From assembly GCA_024644775.1 (NCBI GenBank), contig JAHEHB010000387.1:1-5177 (forward strand): DNA of 5,177 bases, in the 5' to 3' direction. Positions within the stretch are counted from its first letter, which is position 1. The number at the start of each line of letters is the position of its first letter. This stretch comes from Deltaproteobacteria bacterium. GTDB lineage: Bacteria; Desulfobacterota; Desulfobacteria; Desulfobacterales; SURF-15. A program made the position numbers and the translations under genes. Shown piece by piece: positions 1-5,177 of this stretch. The notes beneath the pieces are model-generated. The model was given only the letters and a program-made list of their open reading frames with translations. It searched no databases and had not been told where the DNA came from.

Positions 1-325
1 GATATGCCATGAAATTATCTCCTGGATCAAAATTTATATGAAGGGCCTGGAAATCAACTCAGAAAATCTCGCACTTGATTTGATCGATGAGGTGGGTACT
101 GATGGATTTTTTTTGGATACGGAGCATACACTCAAACATTATAAAGAGGATGAGTATCCGGAACTCAGGGATCATCACCGATATGAGGAATGGCAGCGTA
201 AAGGTGCAACCACGTTAAAAGAGCGGGCAAAAGAAAAAGTCGACGATATACTGGGAAGACATAGACCTTCAGAAATGACGCCGTCAGTCGAAAAAACGAT
301 ACAGGACATTGTTGACAGTATCTAA
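1..325 (+). CDS. MttB-family (trimethylamine methyltransferase-like) corrinoid methyltransferase, C-terminal fragment
   Basis: The gene enters from the left edge: the frame is open from base 2 (base 1 is the last base of a split codon) to TAA at 323-325, giving the last 107 residues. The family moves a methyl group from a methylated amine or quaternary amine to the Co(I) corrinoid of a small partner protein, in the cytoplasm. The visible part matches the MttB C-terminal signature: an 'EI' segment followed by a 'KGLEINSENLALDLIDEVG' stretch, then 'FFLDTEHTLKHYKEDEYP', an 'YEEWQRKG' motif, and a basic helix with 'LKERAKEKVDDILGRHRP'. An internal ATG at base 38 is not the start, because the family similarity continues upstream of it. 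The active-site barrel, including the position that is pyrrolysine in true MttB, lies outside the window, so the substrate and Pyl status are unknown. Trimethylamine itself is only one option; non-Pyl members act on betaines and related compounds. Confidence 0.88.
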   Translation, partial: ICHEIISWIKIYMKGLEINSENLALDLIDEVGTDGFFLDTEHTLKHYKEDEYPELRDHHRYEEWQRKGATTLKERAKEKVDDILGRHRPSEMTPSVEKTIQDIVDSI

Positions 326-361
326 CCGCGGGGGGAGGATGGTTCTTATTCTGGATGTGAT

Positions 362-389
362 TTGACTATAGGCATCAAAATACTGTAAC
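362..389 (+). promoter_or_regulatory. weak candidate sigma70-type promoter upstream of dctP
   Basis: TTGACT (362-367, five of six to the -35 consensus) is followed after 16 bases by TGTAAC (384-389, four of six to the -10 consensus). It lies in the 206-base gap between the methyltransferase and the TRAP binding protein, where a promoter would be expected if dctP is transcribed separately. The match is no better than could occur by chance, and no GG-N10-GC sigma54 site was seen in the gap. Low confidence. Confidence 0.2.
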
Positions 390-481
390 TTGAAATAAAC
401 CCGTTCCGTTGTCGGTATTCAGATTAAACTCGTTTTTTATCTCTACATAAACGAATGCAGGTAAGTGTTCGACTTCCGTAT

Positions 482-500
482 GGGTGTCAACAGTGCACCC
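482..500 (+). promoter_or_regulatory. small hairpin in the dctP leader
   Basis: GGGTG (482-486) pairs with CACCC (496-500), with one extra T-G wobble (487 with 495) and a seven-base loop. It ends 20 bases before the ribosome binding site of the binding-protein gene. There is no T-run after it, so it is not a terminator. It could stabilise the mRNA 5' end or mean nothing. The rest of 326-520 shows no ORF of note and no recognisable riboswitch. Confidence 0.2.
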
Positions 501-520
501 TCTAACCCTTACACTCTAAA

Positions 521-528
521 AGGAGGTG
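521..528 (+). promoter_or_regulatory. strong ribosome binding site for the TRAP binding protein
   Basis: AGGAGGTG is a full-length Shine-Dalgarno match. The AGGAGG core ends five bases before ATG at 532. It settles the start: an in-frame GTG at 526 overlaps the Shine-Dalgarno itself and is therefore not the start codon. Confidence 0.85.
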
Positions 529-531
529 GAT

Positions 532-1536
532 ATGAAGAAAATATGGACGATGTTAATTTTAACGGTATTCATGATGGGTATGGTCGTGTCAACCGGCCCG
601 GCCTCGGCAAAAACCTACAAGTGGCGATTGGGCACGATTATGCCGCAAAGCTCACTTATCGGTCAGGGTTTGACGATGTTTGCAGATAAGGTGGCCGAAA
701 AGACCAAAGGGCAGATGAAGATCCAAGTGGGATACAGTTCGGCATACGGTAACTACTCGGATAACATGAAGGGTGTCAGTATGGGCTCCATTGAAATGAT
801 GGTGGAAGACATCGGCTCCTGGGAACAACTCGACAAGAATTTGAAGATTTGTCGTTTCCCTTATACGTTTTCGGGCTGGGATCATTATTTCAAGTGGATA
901 CGCAGTCCGCTCTTTGAAAAAGAAAAAGATGTATTGGCTGCTAAAAATCACCATGTCTTGATTCCCAATGAAACGGCTATTTGGAAACGGGGCCCCTTTA
1001 GAGCCATCCTTGCCAAGCGTCCCATCTTCGCGGCGGCCGATCTGGAAAACTTGAAACTACGTCTGTATGAGTCTGAAACAGCCAAGAGAATCTGGCGTCA
1101 TATGGGATGTAAAATTACAGTCATCGCCTGGGGAGAGGCCTATCTGGCTCTAAAGCAGGGCATGGTCGAGGCCATCACCACTCCCATGTCTCAAACCTAC
1201 GACATGAAATTCCACGAGGCCGTCCCTTACATTACCAATATCAATGAGTTTCTCCAAAACAATACGGTCACCGCGGATAAACGCAAATGGGATAAGCTGC
1301 CGGCCGATATCCAGAAAGCCATGGTGGCGTCGCTCAATGAGGTCGCTGAATGGTCCAACTCGCAGCTCGAGGCTCGGGTAGAAAGAGACATCCAGAAAAT
1401 GCTGGACGAAGGCGCTTTTTTCATCCGGACGAGCTTGAATTCCTTTAAGGAAAAAATTGCTCCCCTGGCAGTTGAGTTCGAAACGGAAAAGGTTTGGGAG
1501 AAAGGGCTCTTCGACAAGATTCAGCAAGTCAAATAA
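532..1536 (+). CDS. dctP: TRAP transporter periplasmic solute-binding protein (DctP family)
   Basis: The product has 334 residues, usual for DctP-family proteins, which bind an organic acid or zwitterion in the periplasm and hand it to the DctQ-DctM membrane complex. Residues 1-26 form a signal peptide: Lys-Lys near the start, a hydrophobic core, and an ASA site before Lys27. The mature start 'YKWRLGTIMPQSS' is the family's first strand. Also visible are the 'RFPYTFSGWDHYFKW' region (about 108-122) and 'NLKLRLYES' (173-181). Arg177 sits where the family has its conserved carboxylate-binding arginine. The segment 'WGEAYLALKQGMVEA' (200-214) matches the family's 'evYtALqtGvvDg' stretch, but the usual DG-EN that follows is replaced by 'EAITTP', so the ligand may be unusual. 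The ATG at 532 was chosen for its ribosome binding site. Similarity to DctP is clear, but the ligand is not predictable from sequence; the neighbouring methyltransferase suggests a methylated amine derivative (inference). Confidence 0.93.
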   Translation: MKKIWTMLILTVFMMGMVVSTGPASAKTYKWRLGTIMPQSSLIGQGLTMFADKVAEKTKGQMKIQVGYSSAYGNYSDNMKGVSMGSIEMMVEDIGSWEQLDKNLKICRFPYTFSGWDHYFKWIRSPLFEKEKDVLAAKNHHVLIPNETAIWKRGPFRAILAKRPIFAAADLENLKLRLYESETAKRIWRHMGCKITVIAWGEAYLALKQGMVEAITTPMSQTYDMKFHEAVPYITNINEFLQNNTVTADKRKWDKLPADIQKAMVASLNEVAEWSNSQLEARVERDIQKMLDEGAFFIRTSLNSFKEKIAPLAVEFETEKVWEKGLFDKIQQVK

Positions 1537-1543
1537 ATCCCTG

Positions 1544-1586
1544 CGGGGCGTATTCGAATTTTGACCGGGTACGCCCCGGATTTTTT
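1544..1586 (+). terminator. Rho-independent terminator or attenuator between dctP and dctQ
   Basis: CGGGGCGTA (1544-1552) pairs perfectly with TACGCCCCG (1570-1578). The stem extends inward by two T-G wobbles and two C-G pairs (1553-1556 with 1566-1569), leaving a nine-base loop. Two bases later comes a run of six T (1581-1586). It starts eight bases after the dctP stop. Placed inside a TRAP operon, it would partly stop transcription, so that the binding protein is made in excess over the membrane subunits; it also protects the dctP mRNA 3' end. Whether read-through or a separate promoter supplies dctQM cannot be seen. Confidence 0.75.
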
Positions 1587-1641
1587 CGAACACGGAAAAC
1601 CGGATCTTCCCCTAACAGCGGTAGCTTGATAGGGCGGTATT

Positions 1642-1655
1642 ATTTACACGTAAAT
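1642..1655. promoter_or_regulatory. short dyad upstream of dctQ, possible operator
   Basis: ATTTAC and GTAAAT form a six-base inverted repeat around a two-base centre, ending 23 bases before the dctQ start. The arrangement resembles a small dimeric-regulator site, but the arms are short and AT-rich and no second copy was found. A TTGATA at 1626-1631 could be a -35 element, but no convincing -10 follows at proper spacing. Confidence 0.15.
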
Positions 1656-1678
1656 GAAATTGTCGGGAAATCGTATTT

Positions 1679-2203
1679 ATGCACCTAACCGGCATTTATA
1701 ATCGCATGGACCAGATTCAACAATGGATCGCCAAAGCCGAAAAGGCCTTTGGCATTTTTGCCATGGCGTTTATTGTTGTTATCAACATTTACGGTATTAC
1801 CAGCCGTTATTTTTTCGATCAGCCGATTATTTATATTCATGAACTCACCATTTTAGGCGCGGCTTGGATTTTTTTCATCGGTATGGGACTGGTTTTCAAG
1901 GTTCAGTCCGGGATTACCGTCGATTTTTTGTTTAGGCTTTTCTCCAGACGAATAAAGATGATCGACGAACTTGTTGTTGACATCCTATGCCTTTTCTTTC
2001 TTGTGGTGCTCGCCTGGCAAACCTGGAAATTTATACCTTACACCCGGGGTGAAAGTCATGTACTGAGTTTTGCATTGGAATTGCCGGACGAAATTTACTA
2101 CTATCCCGTCGGACTGGGGGCCATTTCGATTTTTCTAACCGTGTTTCATAACCTCGTCGGACGGATGATAAGATGGCGGGCGGATTGGCGCGCACCGGTA
2201 TAA
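1679..2203 (+). CDS. dctQ: TRAP transporter small membrane subunit (DctQ family)
   Basis: The product has 174 residues with four predicted membrane segments (about 22-42, 55-75, 95-116 and 140-162), the standard DctQ topology. It forms the inner-membrane complex with DctM and helps receive the substrate-loaded binding protein. Family features are 'TSRYFFDQPIIYIHEL' (41-56), with the arginine and the glutamate that starts the second helix, then 'AAWIFFIGMGLVFK' and 'GITVDFL' (78-84), the counterpart of the usual 'gHi.VDfl'. The histidine usual in that motif is missing here. The ATG at 1679 has only a weak upstream purine stretch (CGGGAAA, 11 bases away). An in-frame ATG at 1706 would still keep all helices but has no better ribosome binding site, and a TGA at 1655 rules out a longer protein. 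It lies 142 bases after dctP, behind the terminator, and 20 bases before dctM. Assignment rests on topology, motifs and position. Confidence 0.9.
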   Translation: MHLTGIYNRMDQIQQWIAKAEKAFGIFAMAFIVVINIYGITSRYFFDQPIIYIHELTILGAAWIFFIGMGLVFKVQSGITVDFLFRLFSRRIKMIDELVVDILCLFFLVVLAWQTWKFIPYTRGESHVLSFALELPDEIYYYPVGLGAISIFLTVFHNLVGRMIRWRADWRAPV

Positions 2204-2214
2204 AGGTTTGAGAT

Positions 2215-2224
2215 TAAGCGCTTA
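2215..2224. repeat. perfect 10-base palindrome at the dctM start codon
   Basis: TAAGCGCTTA is a perfect palindrome whose last base is the A of the dctM ATG. It occupies the place where a Shine-Dalgarno should be. The nearest GG-rich candidate (AAAGG, 2202-2206) is about 17 bases from the ATG, too far to be a normal site. dctM may therefore depend on ribosomes that have just finished dctQ, or the palindrome may be chance. Confidence 0.35.
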
Positions 2225-3507
2225 TGGTTACCATCGTACTGCTTGTAAGTTTTTTGTTTTTTCTTTTAATAAAGGTTCCGGTCTCCATATCGATGGGACT
2301 GGCCTCGGTCCTGGCTCTTTGGATTGGAGATTATCCGCTAATGAGCCTTCCTCATTACATGGGTACCGGTGTTATGAGCTACACACTGATGGCCGTTCCA
2401 TTTTTTATCTTTGCTGGCAACCTGATGAATGAAGCCGGATTGACCCGTCGAATATTTGATTTTGCCATGGCCTTGGTCGGCCATTTCAGAGGAGGCCTCG
2501 CCCAGGTCAATGTGGTGGCTTCCATGATCTTTGCGGGCATCTCCGGCTCATTTGTCGCCGATACGGCAGGTTTGGGGACGGTGGAAATGAAGGCGATGAC
2601 CGACCGTGGGTACGATAAATATTTTGCTGCAGCTGTCACAGTCAGTAGTTCCACCATCGGACCGATTATCCCTCCGAGCATCATTTTGATCATATACGCG
2701 ATTGGTGCGCGCGTTTCCATTGCCCGTATCTTTTTAGCCGGAATTTTACCGGGTATCGCCATTGGTATGCTTCTAATGATCGGTATCTATGTGATGGCAA
2801 GTCGAAAGCCGGAACAGTTTCGTAATGAGTCTCGTCCCGGACTGGGAGAGTTCTTCCGTATACTGCGTGGTTCGATTCTGGCCGTCCTATCCCCCCTTAT
2901 TATCCTCTGGGGCATGGTCGGTGGGATGATTACACCCACAGAAGCCGGTGTATTGGCAGTGGTTTGGAGCGTGATCGTCGGTATTGTGTACAGGGAATTT
3001 AGGTTTAATCAACTAAACAAGGTCCTTTATGATTCATTTCTCTCCAGCGCGCACATCATGTTCCTGATCGCTGTGGGCAATATGATGGGGTGGATTATCG
3101 CCACTGACGGCGCATCCGAGACCATTACCACAGCGCTGATCGGATTTACCAGCAACAAGTTTTTTCTCCTGTTTTTGATAAACATCACGGCTTTGGCTGT
3201 GGGCTGTCTGATGGAACCAACCCCGGCTTTGCTGGTCTGTTTACCGATCTTTGAACCAATGGTGAAGCAATTGGGTATCGATCCTCTGCATTTTGGCATC
3301 ATGCTATGCCTGAATTTGACGATTGGAATGCTCACCCCACCGGTAGGTCTGGGTCTTTACGTTATGTGCTCGGTGGCAGATGTCAGATTCGAACCGTTGA
3401 CAAAACAGGTCCTCCCTTTTCTGGGGCTTCTTCTTTTTAGTTTGCTTGTGGTTACCTACATCCCATGGCTATCCCTGTGGCTACCACGGTTGTTGATGCC
3501 GTATTGA
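2224..3507 (+). CDS. dctM: TRAP transporter large membrane subunit (DctM family)
   Basis: The product has 427 residues, the usual DctM length, almost all hydrophobic with about a dozen membrane segments and two pseudo-symmetric halves. It is the sodium-coupled transport subunit of the TRAP system in the inner membrane. Clear family motifs: 'AVPFFIFAGNLMNEAGLTRR' (57-76), 'FAGISGSFVADTAGLGTVEM' (103-122), 'SSSTIGPIIPPSIILIIYA' (141-159, first hairpin and Na+-site region), 'GGMITPTEAGVLAVVW' (233-248), and 'NLTIGMLTPPVGLGLYVMCS' (364-383, second hairpin). All appear intact, with no frameshift. The start at ATG 2224 gives the usual N-terminal first helix, though its ribosome binding site is poor. 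It lies 20 bases after dctQ, so the two are surely co-transcribed. The amidohydrolase begins 56 bases downstream with no terminator between, suggesting one operon. Confidence 0.96.
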   Translation: MVTIVLLVSFLFFLLIKVPVSISMGLASVLALWIGDYPLMSLPHYMGTGVMSYTLMAVPFFIFAGNLMNEAGLTRRIFDFAMALVGHFRGGLAQVNVVASMIFAGISGSFVADTAGLGTVEMKAMTDRGYDKYFAAAVTVSSSTIGPIIPPSIILIIYAIGARVSIARIFLAGILPGIAIGMLLMIGIYVMASRKPEQFRNESRPGLGEFFRILRGSILAVLSPLIILWGMVGGMITPTEAGVLAVVWSVIVGIVYREFRFNQLNKVLYDSFLSSAHIMFLIAVGNMMGWIIATDGASETITTALIGFTSNKFFLLFLINITALAVGCLMEPTPALLVCLPIFEPMVKQLGIDPLHFGIMLCLNLTIGMLTPPVGLGLYVMCSVADVRFEPLTKQVLPFLGLLLFSLLVVTYIPWLSLWLPRLLMPY

Positions 3508-3548
3508 GTAAAAGAAATCGTTTTTAATTGGCGTAACGAGTTTGATTG

Positions 3549-3555
3549 AAAGGAG
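3549..3555 (+). promoter_or_regulatory. ribosome binding site that fixes a TTG start
   Basis: AAAGGAG is followed by an eight-base spacer and TTG at 3564. An upstream in-frame TTG at 3546 precedes this site, so it cannot use it and would add six residues not expected in the family. The site therefore decides the amidohydrolase start. Confidence 0.75.
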
Positions 3556-3563
3556 CAAGTTAT

Positions 3564-4886
3564 TTGAGAACGATAATTGTAAATGGACATATCGTCCCCG
3601 GGGATGATGAAAGAATACTCAGAGACCATTCGATCGTTGTTGAAGATGGAATTATTCAAGATGTGATCGATCAGGCGATTCTACCCTATGATCCCGCTGA
3701 TGATATTATCGATGCGAAGGGGGCGCTGATTATTCCGGGAATCATTAACCATCATTCCCACGGGGGGGTGACCGGACCGTTTAATTGCTTCGGAGAAAAG
3801 TCATTACCACTGAAAAGAACTTTGTATAATCTCAACCGACACATGGTTCAGGGAACAACAACCCTGATAAACGCCTGTGGCTGGCCAACCATCGGAGAAG
3901 TTGAAATCATCAATAAATATCACCCAATGAATATTCGTGGGACGACCGCTCACTCACAGAGTCATCTAAAACATGCGCAATTTGTGGATGGCCGGGGCAT
4001 TAAAACCTGGCACGAAACAATGACCGTTGATACGATGCTTGAACGCGGGGCGGTGGCAATTGGAGAGGCCGGACCTCCCTGTGCAGCCTATGGCACACCG
4101 CAGATTGGAAGGGAATTAGGTGTGACGGTCAGCGTCCCCTACATCGAAAAGATCAAAAGAGCCGTATTAGGCCCGGGGGTGAATCCCGCTGAATTTGATG
4201 AACAGGCAACGAAGGCAGCGGTAAAGGAAGCGGGTCTCGAGCATCTGCTTGATGATGTCAAAGCGAAAGACCTTATTCATCGTCATGTGTTGATACCATA
4301 CGAAATGACTAAAGATTGCATCGATGAACTATCCAGTTATGCCTTGAAATACAGCGTACCGATGCTCTTTCACAATACCCGTGATACCATGGAAATGGCA
4401 CTTGATTTAGCACCTCGATTGGGAAAGCTCCTTATCGCGCTACATACAAATTACACATTTACAGCGGGCGAGGCTGTTGCATGTGCACGGGAATTAAAAA
4501 AACATGGCGTATGGGTGGATATATTTACAGGCGATGCCTTTGGTGTGCGTATGTTTCACCAGTCTCCGGAAGTGGCATTTGCTCTGTTTCGAGAGGGATT
4601 GGTAGACCTGGTCTCTACAGACTATATTGCAGGTTACTGGGACCCCATTTTGCTTTTTATGGAAAAGGCAATTGAAGCGGACTTAATAACCCTTCCGGGT
4701 GCGATTCGAAAGATCAGCCATGATGTGGTGGCCGCTATTCCCAAGATCGGTTCTGAGCGGGGCGTCATCGCTGAAGGTAAGGTGGCCGATCTGGCCATTG
4801 TCAATCCAAAACGCTTATCAGAGGTCGATACAGTCATGATTGGCGGATACCCGGCCGTTCGGAACGGACAGATTCAAAATCGTTGA
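3564..4886 (+). CDS. metal-dependent amidohydrolase of unknown substrate (amidohydrolase superfamily)
   Basis: The product has 440 residues from a TTG start and is probably cytoplasmic, with no signal peptide. The fold order is visible: an N-terminal beta-sandwich half ('RTIIVNGHIVPGDDE', 'SIVVEDGII', 'DAKGALIIPGIINHHSH'), a TIM barrel, and a return to the sandwich ('GVIAEGKVADLAIVNP', about 400-415). The likely metal ligands are all present: H64 and H66 (the HxH after strand 1), E168 in 'GEAG', H270 in 'PMLFHNTRD', H294 in 'IALHTNYTF', and D353 in 'STDY'. The glutamate stands where many relatives have a carboxylated lysine, as in enamidase-like members. This predicts a binuclear site that hydrolyses a C-N bond in a cyclic amide, enamide or similar compound. 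The gene follows dctM by 56 bases in the same direction, so its substrate is probably the imported solute or a product of it (inference). Alternatives are imidazolonepropionase-, dihydroorotase- or hydantoinase-like activities; none is supported specifically. Confidence 0.9.
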   Translation: MRTIIVNGHIVPGDDERILRDHSIVVEDGIIQDVIDQAILPYDPADDIIDAKGALIIPGIINHHSHGGVTGPFNCFGEKSLPLKRTLYNLNRHMVQGTTTLINACGWPTIGEVEIINKYHPMNIRGTTAHSQSHLKHAQFVDGRGIKTWHETMTVDTMLERGAVAIGEAGPPCAAYGTPQIGRELGVTVSVPYIEKIKRAVLGPGVNPAEFDEQATKAAVKEAGLEHLLDDVKAKDLIHRHVLIPYEMTKDCIDELSSYALKYSVPMLFHNTRDTMEMALDLAPRLGKLLIALHTNYTFTAGEAVACARELKKHGVWVDIFTGDAFGVRMFHQSPEVAFALFREGLVDLVSTDYIAGYWDPILLFMEKAIEADLITLPGAIRKISHDVVAAIPKIGSERGVIAEGKVADLAIVNPKRLSEVDTVMIGGYPAVRNGQIQNR

Positions 4887-4931
4887 TTAACCGATTGAAG
4901 CGCTAAACACTGGGCTAAATGTAAGAATCCG

Positions 4932-4940
4932 AAAAGGAGG
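4932..4940 (+). promoter_or_regulatory. strong ribosome binding site for the last gene
   Basis: AAAAGGAGG ends six bases before ATG at 4947. The 60 bases between the amidohydrolase stop and this ATG show no hairpin with a T-run, so the last gene is likely part of the same transcript. Confidence 0.8.
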
Positions 4941-4946
4941 ATCGAA

Positions 4947-5177
4947 ATGTATAAGGAGATACCATGTGAACTGGCGGGACCTGCGATGGCTGTGCTCAAC
5001 GCAATGGCGGGCCGGGCGGAGTATCTCTACTTTATCGCCAAGGCCATGGATGAGGCGGGGGTTGAGGATACCGATGAAATCCTGAAAAAGGCAATCTACA
5101 ACGTGGGTGAATTCTGGGGTGAAAAGCTGGGCGCGTGCGAAAATCCCTCTGAGTTCTGGAATAAATTGCTAAGCGAT
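4947..5177 (+). CDS. N-terminal part of a protein resembling the L-2-amino-thiazoline-4-carboxylate hydrolase family
   Basis: The frame is open from ATG 4947 to the window edge, giving exactly 77 codons without a stop. A strong Shine-Dalgarno precedes it and codon use is like its neighbours, so the gene is real, but its 3' part is missing. The product begins 'MYKEIPCELAGPAMAVLN' and continues as an amphipathic, mostly helical protein without signal peptide or membrane segment. The stretch 'RAEYLYFIAKAMDEAG' followed by 'ILKKAIYNVGEFWGEKLG' (about 44-61) recalls the helical start of ATC-hydrolase-like proteins, which have a helix ending in G-E-x-x-G-xx-(I/L). That family is named for opening an aminothiazoline ring, but most members in anaerobes are of unknown function. 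The match is from memory of the pattern and is tentative. Two cysteines (C7 and C63) are visible; their role is unknown. As an operon member it may act on the same substrate as the amidohydrolase. Confidence 0.6.
   Translation, partial: MYKEIPCELAGPAMAVLNAMAGRAEYLYFIAKAMDEAGVEDTDEILKKAIYNVGEFWGEKLGACENPSEFWNKLLSD

Noticed and set aside
38..40. ATG at 38 as the start of a separate small protein
   Set aside because: The MttB-family similarity continues in frame upstream to base 2, so this is an internal methionine of a truncated larger gene.
526..531. GTG at 526 as the dctP start
   Set aside because: The codon is part of the Shine-Dalgarno of the ATG at 532, which has ideal spacing and gives a standard signal peptide.
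465..689. Open frame of 74 codons on the plus strand overlapping the dctP start
   Set aside because: It reads through the dctP ribosome binding site and signal peptide in another frame; the product is not protein-like and there is no ribosome binding site at its start.
652..954. Open frame of 100 codons on the minus strand inside dctP
   Set aside because: It lies wholly opposite a well-supported binding-protein gene, has no ribosome binding site and encodes nothing recognisable; it is a shadow frame.
1150..1593. Open frame of 147 codons on the minus strand over the end of dctP and the terminator
   Set aside because: It overlaps the conserved dctP coding region and the terminator hairpin, and its translation has no family features.
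2379..2762. Open frame of 127 codons on the minus strand inside dctM
   Set aside because: It is antisense to highly conserved DctM motifs and has no independent support.
3546..3563. TTG at 3546 as the amidohydrolase start
   Set aside because: It precedes the AAAGGAG site at 3549-3555; the TTG at 3564 has correct spacing and begins exactly at the family's first beta strand.
4887..4946. Terminator after the amidohydrolase
   Set aside because: Only a short AGCGCT palindrome is present, with no long stem and no T-run, so the next gene is probably co-transcribed.

Overview
The window reads as a stretch of one catabolic gene cluster, all on the + strand: the 3' end of an MttB-family methyltransferase gene, a complete three-component TRAP transporter (dctP, dctQ, dctM type), a complete metal-dependent amidohydrolase, and the 5' end of a further gene that resembles the L-2-amino-thiazoline-4-carboxylate (ATC) hydrolase family. 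No RNA genes, insertion sequences, CRISPR arrays or integration scars are visible. Base composition looks moderate and even, and nothing suggests recent insertion of any one gene.

The source is most likely an anaerobic Gram-negative bacterium. Sulfate reducers of the Desulfobacterota (former Deltaproteobacteria) are the best guess, because they often carry many MttB paralogues next to TRAP transporters. This is inferred from gene content and style only; no marker gene is present.

Layout: 1-325 is the MttB-family C-terminus. 326-531 is a 206-base leader with a weak candidate promoter, a small hairpin and a very strong ribosome binding site. 532-1536 is the TRAP solute-binding protein. 1537-1678 holds a good hairpin-plus-T-run terminator or attenuator and a short dyad. 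1679-2203 is the small TRAP membrane subunit and 2224-3507 the large one, 20 bases apart. 3564-4886 is the amidohydrolase, starting at TTG behind a strong ribosome binding site. 4947-5177 is the start of the last gene, which runs off the window.

How they may work together (inference): the TRAP system imports an organic solute, probably an N-methylated or quaternary-amine compound with a cyclic amide or similar C-N bond. The amidohydrolase, and perhaps the ATC-hydrolase-like protein, hydrolyse it. The MttB-family enzyme passes a methyl group to a corrinoid protein for one-carbon metabolism. The substrate cannot be read from the sequence, and the partner corrinoid protein is not in the window. 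The combination is the most interesting point here: it looks like an uncharacterised uptake-and-demethylation pathway.
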